Assembly: GCA_001600175.1 (NCBI GenBank)
Contig: BCJC01000009.1
Coordinates: 558,001-622,000, forward strand
Source of the DNA: Erythrobasidium yunnanense
Lineage: Eukaryota; Basidiomycota; Cystobasidiomycetes; Erythrobasidiales; Erythrobasidiaceae
Length of the DNA: 64,000 nucleotides
Direction: 5' to 3'
Part shown: one piece after another, positions 55,744-64,000 of the stretch
How positions within the stretch are numbered: the first letter of the stretch is position 1
How the letters are laid out: each line of letters opens with the position of its first letter
Program-made: the position numbers and the translations under genes
The notes under the pieces: model-generated
Told to the model about the DNA's origin: nothing
The model's input: only the letters and a program-made list of their open reading frames with translations
Databases searched by the model: none

Positions 55744-57985
55744 TCACGTACCGCTGGCATGCATGGAAGTTGGCCTTGACCCAGACTTATTGCGAGATGT
55801 TTGTAAGCTGTTGCCATCTTTAGCGGACAAGAGTCTTGATACCGAGAAGCGTTTCTTTACAGTAGGCTCCTTCTCCTTTCCCGATTTTGAGGACGAATAT
55901 TCAACCGGCATTGGCGGGACGGGCGGGATACCTCCCACTGAGCTTGCCCTCGCACGAGCATTGCTGCTGCTATTTGATTCAGAGTAGAGGTGGTAGTCGA
56001 GAGGATGTGCAACTGAGCGTCTTTGCGTGACGAGTCGAGAATCGAAAGAAGAGACATTGGGAGGTGCTGAAGATCTTGCTTGGGCATTGCTGCTTGATGA
56101 TAAGGTGAAGACCGCATCTTGACCTGTCAAACGTCCTTTACTGACGCTGTCTAGTAGATGCTCGCGGAAAGCCAGCTCTTCGCGATCTAAGGAACGCAAG
56201 TCTTGTGCTGCAGCTTGGGCAGTCTGTCGAGCGGATGAAATCGCGTCTCTTTGCCGTGCACTGTCGAGTATAATTCAGTAAGCTTGAATGGCGATACGAC
56301 TATGCAGACTGACCTTATGCTGACTCGCTGATCGTTCATCGTCCTGCTAGCGGCTTTATCTATATCGCTAAGCAGCTTGTCCAAGCTTTGCTGCTTGCTT
56401 TCCGCCGCTTTGCCCTTCCCATTCGACGTGACCGTTCCGCTAGCTGACAGGAAGCCAAAGATACCCGACGATTCCTTCCCATTTACAGTCTGATTGGGTG
56501 AGAGTGTAGCTCGTTGATCTTCCAGCCTGCCTTTGTTCAGGCGTTCTATCGCACTCCCTAGGCGCGCCAGTTGCGCTTCTCTCAGCGCTGCCCTGTCGAG
56601 TGCTAGAGGACGGACAGTATCGACTCGCTGATTCGCCAATTGTGGAGAAGCGGTATATAAGCGCTCGATAGCGGATGTCATGCGATCCAAATCCATCTGC
56701 ATCTTCTCGTCCGTAGGATAGCGCTGCCGTGTAGTCACTCTTTGCAATCGTCGAGGCGTCGCTCCATCTTCTAAGCTGTCTTTGCCGTCTGTCGGGTATT
56801 CCAGATCTCCCTCTGCAGCATATTCAGGAGGGTCCAGAGAGCTGTATTCTGGTAACATGTTTTGCGCGGTAAAGGTTGGTTCATCATTCGCCATGGCTGG
56901 CGTAGGTCCTACGAGAGCATAGTCTGCGCCTTTCCTATGCTCCCTTGTACCGTTTTTGACTGTCTGAGGCGCAGCAGAAGATGTCCTAAGGTCCGATAGA
57001 AGCTCGAGCAGATCGTCCACCCGACCCCATAACAGCTCCGCTTCAGCCTCTTCTACAGCCCGTACAGCGTTCGCAGAGTCGTGCGAATCGTTGCGCGCCA
57101 TCCTAGCTGAGGAATACTGCCTGCTCTTCGCCTCTCGCTGCAAGCTTTCGTATACGGCTGTCTCGCTGCCGATATCCTGTAGCTTCGCCGGCGCAGATGC
57201 AGCTACCGATGACTCCTGCTCGCCGTCCGTCTCTACACTTGATGCCAGGCTTGGTGAAGCTTCGTATAAAGTCTTCAGACGATCTAGACAGCCAAGTAAC
57301 GAGGCCAGTGCTCGTGCCGTCTGTCTAGCTTCAGGTTTCGTATCGGAGAATTGCGAGACTAGCTTGTCGAGCGACTGCTTGACCTCATGTATGATAGTAC
57401 CGCTGTCTCCTGTAACTGCCTGCGAGACCTGCTGCATTTCACCACGTGAGAAGGGATCATGAAGCAATTCGGAAGCCTGCCGCAAGTCGTGTAGAAGCGA
57501 TACGAGTTTCTCATCTTGCTGAGGACGGGATGCTAAGCCTTCCGCACCATTTGAAGATGTATGTCCTTTTGATGTGTCGAGTCCGGAGATAGAGCCAGAA
57601 GCCGTCGCTGTGCTTGTCCCGGGCAGTTTGGACCGAATGAGCTGATGCAGGACATTGACGAAAGTATCTTGCGCAACAGAGAGGGACGCCAGTAAGTCCT
57701 GCGAACGGATGCGAACGCGATTTCAGTCCAACAATGAGAACATGCATTCTCGCGCAGACTGACTTGGCTGGCAGCCAGTTGAGCCGCAGATAGACTACTA
57801 CTACTGCTCTCTTGTACATGACCATTGGTAGCTTGCTCTCGAAGTTGCGTTTGCTGCTGGATCTGGAAATCGCTCAAATCAGGCGGCAGGGGCGCTGGTC
57901 CTAGAGTATGACTGCTCGTCGTCGTTGCTGTTCTCGTATCATGATTGCTGTATATCTCATCTTGACGCCTTCGTTCAAGCTGCAT
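55744..57985 (-). CDS. large coiled-coil/disordered hypothetical protein
   Basis: The start is ATG 57985. The intron about 57710-57775 joins LAASQ to DLLASLSVAQDTFVNVLHQL, and another near 56262-56317 joins MNDQRVSIR to RQRDAISSARQTAQAA. The product is about 700 residues, mostly alpha-helical with disordered linkers: KQSLDKLVSQFSDTKPEAR, EEAEAELLWGRVDDLLELLS, MQMDLDRMTSAIERLYT and LRSLDREELAFREHLLDSVS. No enzymatic motif or membrane segment is seen and I do not recognise the family. It may instead be the N-terminal part of the next gene. A separate scaffold-type protein remains the simpler reading. Confidence 0.6.
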
Positions 57986-58069
57986 TTCCTTTGGCAGTCT
58001 AAGTCCGCCTAAAGCAGGCCAGGGTCAACAATTGTTAGGTCTCGTGCAGACTAACATCTAATATTACTG

Positions 58070-59222
58070 ATGATTCAAAGGTCCCTCCCTTCCCTTCCTA
58101 TTGAAGTCCTTGAATCAGTAGACTACATCCCTTCACTGCCTCCCATAAAAGCTGCAAACTGCCTGAAACAACTCCGGCGACTGGACAATCTATTCGATAC
58201 CGAGCTGGAACTTTTGAAGAAGATTCGATACAAACAGAAGAACCAACATCGATCTGCAACATGGTGGAGGCACTTGACTGGAGCACAAAGAGTTGCCGTT
58301 CGGTTCAGTGAAGAGTTCAGGACGAATCTGCTGTTGCACTTTGAGGAGACCAAGTTCGTCGATTATAAAACCATTGTAGATGTCAGCTAATAACGGGGCT
58401 GCCAGAGGAGATGCGAGACCAACAACCCGGCGCGCAACTCTGGAAAGACAGCTGGAAAGCTGTTTGCGGTTGTTGTTGCTGAAAGACCATGTATGCAATC
58501 TTCTTTATAATCCCTTGCGTCAGCTAACATCACATCTGTAAGTCCCATTCCTTCAATGTGAAAGCATTAGCGTGAGACCAGCTTCATCCACCATCCGTTC
58601 TCAGCTGACAAGTTATACCAGCGCCCTCGAACAGCAACTGCGAGCAGCTCTCTTCATGCCTCTCACTCTGACATGCAAAGCCATCGTCGCGCGACTCGAG
58701 ACGCTCTACAACCTATTCCAAGCGGAACTCGAGATCTACCTTTCCGTACTCGCTGAGACTAGCAAGAACCTGGTAAGTGTCTGATCTCTGTGTCATTCCA
58801 ATGGCCACTCATTTTCAATATCCCTGACACAGCCAGACTTGCGAGCCCAGCTAGACGCAATGGTCATGAGGCTCCCGCAGGAGCTTCAGAAGTACTGGAC
58901 TGCCCAGGAAGCCTCGAACAAGGTGCAAACCTCAGAAACGCCCTCTCAAGCTCCATCAGCAATATCATCGCGCATGCCATCCCCAATACCGCATATCGAA
59001 TCGCCAAAAGACACAACACCCCAGCCTGCGAATCCAATTGAAGTGCCCAAAAGGGCGACTCCAACTGTCCATGCGAACACGAAGGAGGAGGCAATACCGA
59101 AGGCTGCTAAGCGCGAAACGGATGTGGCCGAAGAGCCGCCTCTTAAGCGAGCCAAAGTGAAGAAGCGCAAGAAGGCAGCAGGTCCAAAAGACGACATCGA
59201 TGCGATTTTCGGCAAGCTATGA
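58070..59222 (+). CDS. Nepro/Rmp1-like nucleolar RNase MRP factor
   Basis: Four exons, 58070-58307, 58387-58537, 58571-58772 and 58833-59222, give 326 residues. The N-terminal half contains ELELLKKIRYKQKNQHRSAT and WW, the KNQHR signature shared by Rmp1 (RNase MRP) and Nepro-domain proteins. A helical region follows across exons 2-3: RRATLERQLESCLRLLLLKD and LFMPLTLTCKAIVARLETLY. The C-terminus is a lysine-rich, probably nuclear/nucleolar tail with KRAKVKKRKKAAG ending DDIDAIFGKL. The family acts in the nucleolus on pre-rRNA processing. The second intron is only 33 bases (58538-58570) with a perfect GTAAGT start. Divergent from the coiled-coil gene by 84 bases. Confidence 0.8.
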
Positions 59223-59271
59223 ACTCCCCTCAGAGACACATCCATCAATCTCTAAATACATAAGAGAACGC

Positions 59272-60538
59272 CTATGCAACAACAGTTAAGCGCGTCCTCT
59301 TCTTCCTCTCCACGATCTGCAGTAGATCCCTGTCCATCCTCCCTATACTCTGTAGAGGCGTCAATGTGGGAATAGTGTTGATGGCTATCCAAGGCTGGTC
59401 CGCAGAGGAGGTCCTGCGCTGGAAAACCATGTTTTCAATGACTGTTTCAGGGGAAGCATGGGAGCCTGAGAGGAGACGATCCGTGCGCGCATCGAGCGTT
59501 TCGAGGCTCTGTATAAATGACAAAGAGCAGAGGGAAATCAGAGACGGAGGTAGCGTGGAAACTGGGAGCGAAGCGAGCGCACCTGAAGACTCTCTATACG
59601 TAAAGTCATCTGCATCTGCGGTACGCCGGGCTCGCTCTCCATCAGGCGTATACACTCGACATTCACATTCTTCAAGCCATGCCACTGCCACGAGTACTTG
59701 AGGCCTTTCAGATCTCGAGTATTTGCGGATTCAGCGAGCTTGTCGCTTAGCGTCCGGCTTATTCTGTTATGTAGAGATGAGGGGATGTCGTTACTGTACC
59801 ATACATTATATGTCAGTCGACTTGCTGTGCGTGATGGAAAGCAGGGTGTGACAAAGGCCTACATCGAATACGCTTCACATATCTGTTGATAGAGCGGCAC
59901 CAGGTCTTTATGCACTACATCCTTCCACGGCCCCTTCATAGATATCGGCTTCAGAGCTGCCCACAGTCCGAATTCCTTCTGTGAGCTGCGCCGAATTGTC
60001 TACAATCAGCTATTTGTGCAAGAAAGATCGTGGGCAAGGACATGAGCTCACTCTTGTAGACCTTTATACCAGTTTAGAGCTCGCCCGCCTTGGTAGATCA
60101 GCCATTGCTCGCTAAAGAGTCGAAAGCCGTGCTTCCTCGGTCTGGTATAGACGGCTATGAAACTACATCAGCTGTGTCTTCCATAGCTCAAGTGGAGTCA
60201 TGCGAACCAAATGGTATGCTTGTGTCGGTCTATCGCGCAGCATCGATGTCAGTATACTATCTCAAATTCTCCATATTCACGGGAAAGCCCACTTGTATGG
60301 GCGCGGGCGTCTTCATATTCTGCATTCTCTTCAATGCATCTAGCTGTTTGCTGAGTTCGTCTTTCCGGCTCGCTGCTGTCATTTGGGATTTCGCGAGCGA
60401 TTCCAGCGTGGACGGGGTTGCATTCGAGGAGCTGCTTGCATAGCGACATTGTTGGGAAGATGATAGTGCTGCGGTGACGGCTCGTCGTTGTATTGTGCGT
60501 GTCAAGGGTAAGCGGGAAGTGCTGGCGATAGAAGTCAT
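59272..60538 (-). CDS. mitochondrial ribosome protein mL45/Mba1-like
   Basis: Several exons are needed and not all joins are solved. The N-terminus from ATG 60538 is a mitochondrial presequence (MTSIASTSRLPLTRTIQRRA). Segments in order: AYHLVRMTPLELWKT; HGFRLFSEQWLIYQGGRALN and WYKGLQ; KEFGLWAALKPISMKGPWKD and LVPLYQQICEAY; KYSWQWHGL; ECRVYTPDGERARR; then SPETVIENMVFQRRTSS and QPWIAINTIPTLTPLQS. The helix-plus-beta layout and the late ENMVFQRR..W strand match the Tim44-like fold of mL45 and Mba1, which links the mitoribosome exit tunnel to the inner membrane. The assignment rests on these fragments and is my recognition rather than a search result. Confidence 0.6.
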
Positions 60539-60768
60539 CTTGAGATGGTCAAGTGAAGAAGAGAAAGAGCAATCCAACAAGATTGTAGCCAAAGTCTAGA
60601 TGTACAAGCTGTGTACTGAGTATGTCCGTATGTATTGACAGCTATATACTTAGCCGTACTGAATGATCTCTTGAATCTCTGACGAAGAGCTTCGACCTGA
60701 CCTTGGCTCTATCGACATCTTGCTTTCTCCCACATCGACATTACGCAATTCCCAGCTATACATCCATC

Positions 60769-61068
60769 ATGATATCTCTACGTGCAACCATCACGCGCTC
60801 AGGCGGATACGCCATTCGCTCCAACTTCACTCGACGAGCCGGCTTGAGCAGCACCTCGATCTACCGAGGGATTGACGGCGACACAAACTCGCCTGACAAG
60901 CTGCACGAAGGGCGCAAGACGGACGCAAAAGATGAAGGGAAAGAGCCTGGTCCTGGCGTATCGGGAGATACAGTGAATAGAAAAGCCAGAGATGCGGGTG
61001 GAGCAGTCAAGGAGGAGGGTAAGCTGGCTCGATCCTTTCGTCTAAACAAGGGAGACAGTGTTGATTGA
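60769..61068 (+). CDS. small mitochondrial-targeted hypothetical protein
   Basis: This is a 99-residue single-exon frame. The ATG at 60769 gives an amphipathic, Arg/Ser-rich N-terminus (MISLRATITRSGGYAIRSNF) that reads as a mitochondrial presequence. The rest is hydrophilic, rich in Gly, Lys, Asp and Glu (DEGKEPGPGVSGDTVNRKAR) and probably disordered, reminiscent of small LEA-like stress proteins. No family assignment is made. It diverges from the mL45-like gene with about 230 bases between starts. Confidence 0.55.
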   Translation: MISLRATITRSGGYAIRSNFTRRAGLSSTSIYRGIDGDTNSPDKLHEGRKTDAKDEGKEPGPGVSGDTVNRKARDAGGAVKEEGKLARSFRLNKGDSVD

Positions 61069-61329
61069 TTATGATTATGATGATGATACTACAGATACTG
61101 AACATGCAGAGCGAAACAAATCGGATGCAGGGAAGGTCGAGGGAGACAAGAACAAGTCAATGCTGGATCAGTAGGTAATCCGCATCAGCAGACTTAAGGG
61201 AGCAAGATGAACGCAATACACTCAAACAAGACAGATGTAGCTTAGTAAACGAAGGTGAAAGATGTATTTCGCAGCTGACTAGCTGAACTACGTCACAACC
61301 TGAGAACTCTCTTGTCTGATGAAGCTAAC

Positions 61330-62414
61330 TTAGGCATGAGGAGGGGTGTTTCTTTTTCCTCTTCGTCTGCTCTCTACTCCATGTCTGACCTTAGCCTGCA
61401 CTTTACCCTTCTTTTCTCCAGCAACAGCGGCAGCGCCAGGAAGTGCAGTAGGCGGGGCGGGTTTGCCAGCTGCTGCTGCTGGATCGATAGCGGTAGCAGA
61501 AGCGTCGATGATGGCAGAAGCGTCTGTGCCGTTGATAGCAGCAGGAGGAGCGGGAGCACCTGTCGGTCGGAAAGGAACTGCAGTAGGTCGAGCAGGGGGA
61601 TCAACAGCGGACGCATCGACAATGGCGGATGCATCGATGATTGCAGAAGCGTCTGTTCCGAGTGCAGGAGGAGGAGGAGAAGGAGGAGCAATGGCAGAAG
61701 CGTCACCTCCTGCGCCTGCGCCTAGGTTATCTTTGCCCTTGTTTCGATCTCTGCCGTTTCCACCTCTGTTTCTTCCAGGGCCATCTTCTCTCCCACCTCT
61801 TCCTCTGCCTCTGTCTCTGCCATCGTCGTTGTTGCCGCGCAGTCCGCCTCTGCCTCTTCCATCCCCTCTCTGCTGATCATGCTCTTCATTTCCCTGCGCG
61901 ATGATGATGACTCGAGCAGTTCCATCATGGTCCATCGCACCATTTCTTCCATTTCCATTTCCATTACCGTTATCGTTGATGGCGAGTCGACCATTGTTGC
62001 CGAGACTCTCGAGGAGTTGTCGAAGTTGGTCTCCAGCTGCGAGGTTGCCGCTGTGATCCATACGACCATTGTCTAATCTTGCAGGACCAGCTCGATCTCG
62101 ACTGTCACGACCGATCTGACGGGGTTTCATGGCATTGGATGGCTAGGAACGCAGAAGAAGGAGGAGGAAGGGAAGAGCGAGAGAGAAAGAGAAAGAGAGG
62201 GAGTGAGAGTCAGGCCAGGGCGAGGAGGGGAGGAGATGGGCGGAAAGAGGAACATACCTTGTCGAGAGCGGGATGAGGGGCATTGTCGAAGGATAGAGCT
62301 ACAGAGGAAGAAGCGGCCAGCGCGAGAGAAAGAACAGACAGAGAGCTGGCGAGGGAAGGTGGTCGTTCAGCGGTCGACAAGCGAGATGAAGGACTTTGAG
62401 ACTTACAGATGCAT
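61330..62414 (-). CDS. secreted Arg-Gly / DASA-repeat protein
   Basis: Three exons, 62414-62407 (8 bases), 62345-62258 and 62142-61330, give 302 residues. Splicing creates a clear signal peptide: MHLSLSVLSLALAASSSVAL with cleavage expected near SFDNA. The mature part is low complexity. It begins PSNAMKPRQIGRDSRDRAG, then an Asn/Gly tract (NDNGNGNGNGRNG), an Arg/Gly/Asp-rich region (GRDRGRGRGGREDG), and six DASA units such as TDASAIIDASAIVDASAV separated by Pro/Ala stretches, ending with a basic tail ESRRRGKRNTPPHA. The reading frame stays open over 270 codons with a valid start and two valid introns, so it is coding. Cell-wall or secreted effector-like roles are possible; no enzyme motif or GPI signal is seen. 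Confidence 0.65.
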
Positions 62415-62994
62415 CTTGTGTTATAGTAGAGTTAGACTGGACAGAGAGTGGGAAGATGCAGTTGTGTTAGACCAGCTAACTTTTGGTGATTTAGTAGAGT
62501 GATGGGTTCCTAGACCAGCTAGGATGAGGTGAGACGACGAGGAGGGAAGTCTGAAGAGAAGAAAGGCAAGAAGCAGAAGAAATCCTAGTGGGAGATATTA
62601 GAGGAAATCCTCGTCGTCAGGTCACTTATCGACTGAGGGATCTCGTTGGCAACGGCATATCGGGACAACGGCTAGTTTGATCTGGTAGTAGAGAGAGTGT
62701 TCAGATGACATAATATCGACGCGTTGTGCGTCTTGAGCGGGAGAGCGCGTTCAGCGATGCTGGAAGTCTCGACAGAACCCGTCGATTCCTTTCAGATCCC
62801 TTTCGTAGAATTCATGATAAGGACACAGGAGTCGTTATACTTCACACTTGCTTGCTGCTTGCTCGTTGTGTCTCCTTACGTCACGCCTGGACAGCGTTGC
62901 TCAACACTTCATAATTGCGAACAAAGCCAGATCAGTCATTGAAGGCTTGATTCAGAGTGCAGATACTGGCACAGTACCTTTCACTGTTCCCGCT
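62415..62994. other. divergent intergenic region
   Basis: These 580 bases lie between the secreted-protein start and the gene at 62995. It is GA-rich around 62520-62600. No exon or RNA gene is visible. Confidence 0.45.
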
Positions 62995-63390
62995 ATGTCT
63001 GCCTCCCAGCCAATCGAGCTAAGGAACTTACAGGGAAGCCCAGGTAGCGCTTTTACGGATCTTAGGGATAAGCTACACAAGCTCCAGGATAACGTGAATG
63101 ACGGAGCTTCGGATCTCAACAGCCTCTCGGAGTGTCTTGTGAGATGCAGTGAAGTCCGACAAGATATAAGATCCCACTTGAAGTCTGTCAAAAGAGCCAC
63201 ACCATTCTGGGCAAGCCGGCGCCGAAGGGAGGCCTACCGCCGTGACAAGGTGCGACCGTTCCAGACTCTTTTAGACGAGAGTACGAAGGTGTTCGATGAG
63301 ACATACGGAAAGGTGATGGAAGCTTGGTATGCGAGAAAGGCAGACTATAGCAGACGGAATGGCCGGCCTGAGCAGAGACAGAGACGGTGA
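62995..63390 (+). CDS. hypothetical small helical protein
   Basis: This is a 131-residue frame with ATG at 62995; the frame upstream is open but starts with a cysteine-rich stretch unlike the rest. The product is polar and predicted helical, probably coiled coil: FTDLRDKLHKLQDNVNDGAS, CSEVRQDIRSHLKSVKRA and a basic C-terminus. No family is recognised. Confidence 0.45.
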   Translation: MSASQPIELRNLQGSPGSAFTDLRDKLHKLQDNVNDGASDLNSLSECLVRCSEVRQDIRSHLKSVKRATPFWASRRRREAYRRDKVRPFQTLLDESTKVFDETYGKVMEAWYARKADYSRRNGRPEQRQRR

Positions 63391-63727
63391 TACGTCTTTC
63401 TTTAGTAGTGCACGCAGGGAATGCAGATCTGGCAATTGGTGACTTCAGGTCTTTATGATGCTTGGTCGCTGAATTGCAGCGAAGCTTCGTCGACTTGGTC
63501 ATGGCTCAGTTTCAGGAGATCCAGCTGATAACCTGGATTCTAGAGTATAGACTCTTGACATACTGTTGCATCGGGCATGGTACTCCGGTAGACCTTCAGG
63601 GGCTGGCTGATCCATTCAAGTCTAATTCTCAAAAGGGTAGCTGCGTTCTTGCTGTCGCCAGCTTCGCTTCAGACCGTCTCACGGGGGCAAGACAGTCCGC
63701 CAAGTCACCGCTTGCATTCTCCTTGGC
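63391..63727. other. intergenic, no gene seen
   Basis: These 337 bases lie upstream of the peroxiredoxin. A longer open frame from 63462 crosses the peroxiredoxin start in another frame and has no motif, so it is not called. Confidence 0.45.
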
Positions 63728-64000
63728 ATGTCGCATCTCGTTGGGAAACAGGCTCCTCGCGGCTTTGGACCTCTTCTCGACCAGGATGGGCAGTCATTCG
63801 ACGTCGATAGCTTGCTGGGCAAACAGGCGCTGTGCATATTCTTCTATCCAGCGGCATTGACCTATGGTGCGCCCGTCACTTGACAATATCCAAGATATTG
63901 TAATCTGACGAAGGTCATGTCCGTCATCCAGGATGCACGAAAGAAGCATGCGGTCTGCGCGACGTTGCTAGCAAACCAGCGTTCACAAATGCAGATAATA
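63728..64000 (+). CDS. PrxQ/BCP-type peroxiredoxin, 5' part
   Basis: Exon 1 is 63728-63866; a 65-base intron leads to exon 2 from 63932, which runs off the window. The product begins MSHLVGKQAPRGFGPLLDQD, then LLGKQALCIFFYPAALTYG and, across the splice, CTKEACGLRDVAS. The last holds the peroxidatic Cys and, five residues later, the resolving Cys of the PrxQ (bacterioferritin comigratory protein/Dot5) class. It reduces peroxides using thioredoxin. The usual APDF near the start is APRGF here. The N-terminus is short with no nuclear or organelle signal, unlike the long tail of yeast Dot5. The 3' half is outside the window. Confidence 0.85.

Noticed and set aside
63462-63860. 132-codon frame at the right end
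   Set aside because: It overlaps the peroxiredoxin in another frame and has no motif.

Overview
The window is eukaryotic, fungal nuclear DNA, very probably from a compact basidiomycete genome. Genes lie tens to a few hundred bases apart on both strands. Almost every conserved gene is broken by short GT-AG introns, mostly 50-65 bases with some of 33-41. Content is typically fungal: a rapamycin-type TOR kinase, a Zn2Cys6 regulator, DNA polymerase alpha, a Vps9 exchange factor, an Oxr1-like TLDc protein and an Rch1-like carrier. I see no rRNA, no convincing tRNA, no transposon and no viral element. I cannot name the species.

Left part (0.3-6 kb): two related serine-rich proteins of unknown function flank an OXR1-like gene; the second copy carries a frameshift. 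6-34 kb is the conserved housekeeping core: TOR (20 exons), a small unknown protein, a DUF4202 protein, arginyl-tRNA synthetase, a Golgi-type glycosyltransferase, the GINS subunit Psf1, ribosomal protein L7 (uL30), an unrecognised protein, a zinc-cluster regulator, an Rch1/SLC10A7-like transporter and the catalytic subunit of DNA polymerase alpha (14 exons).

34-39.3 kb is an accessory block of small proteins with no recognisable homologues. It holds a tandem pair (34.3 and 34.7 kb) with identical splice architecture, a serine-rich gene, and three members of a second family (36.7, 37.7 and 38.6 kb); a fourth member sits alone at 49.9 kb. This family shares an N-terminal ESxYSxGGT-like motif, an arginine-rich helix, an FDxL...W module and a C-terminal helix. 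One copy has an in-frame stop.

39.3-49.5 kb holds a catabolic or secondary-metabolism-like set: two serine beta-lactamase-fold hydrolases, a soluble bacterial-type cytochrome P450 and an allantoate-permease-type MFS carrier, with VPS9 lying between them. 50.7-64 kb returns to mixed genes: a HAD phosphatase with two consecutive micro-exons, a leucine-rich repeat protein, a UBE3D/Ipa1-like ubiquitin-ligase factor next to a coiled-coil protein, a Nepro/Rmp1-like RNase MRP factor, an mL45/Mba1-like mitochondrial protein, a small presequence-bearing protein, a secreted repeat protein, and the 5' part of a PrxQ-type peroxiredoxin at the right edge.

Exon joins were worked out by eye from reading frame, splice sites and remembered family sequence. 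Where all joins were solved the exon lengths sum to a multiple of three; where they were not, only the span is given.
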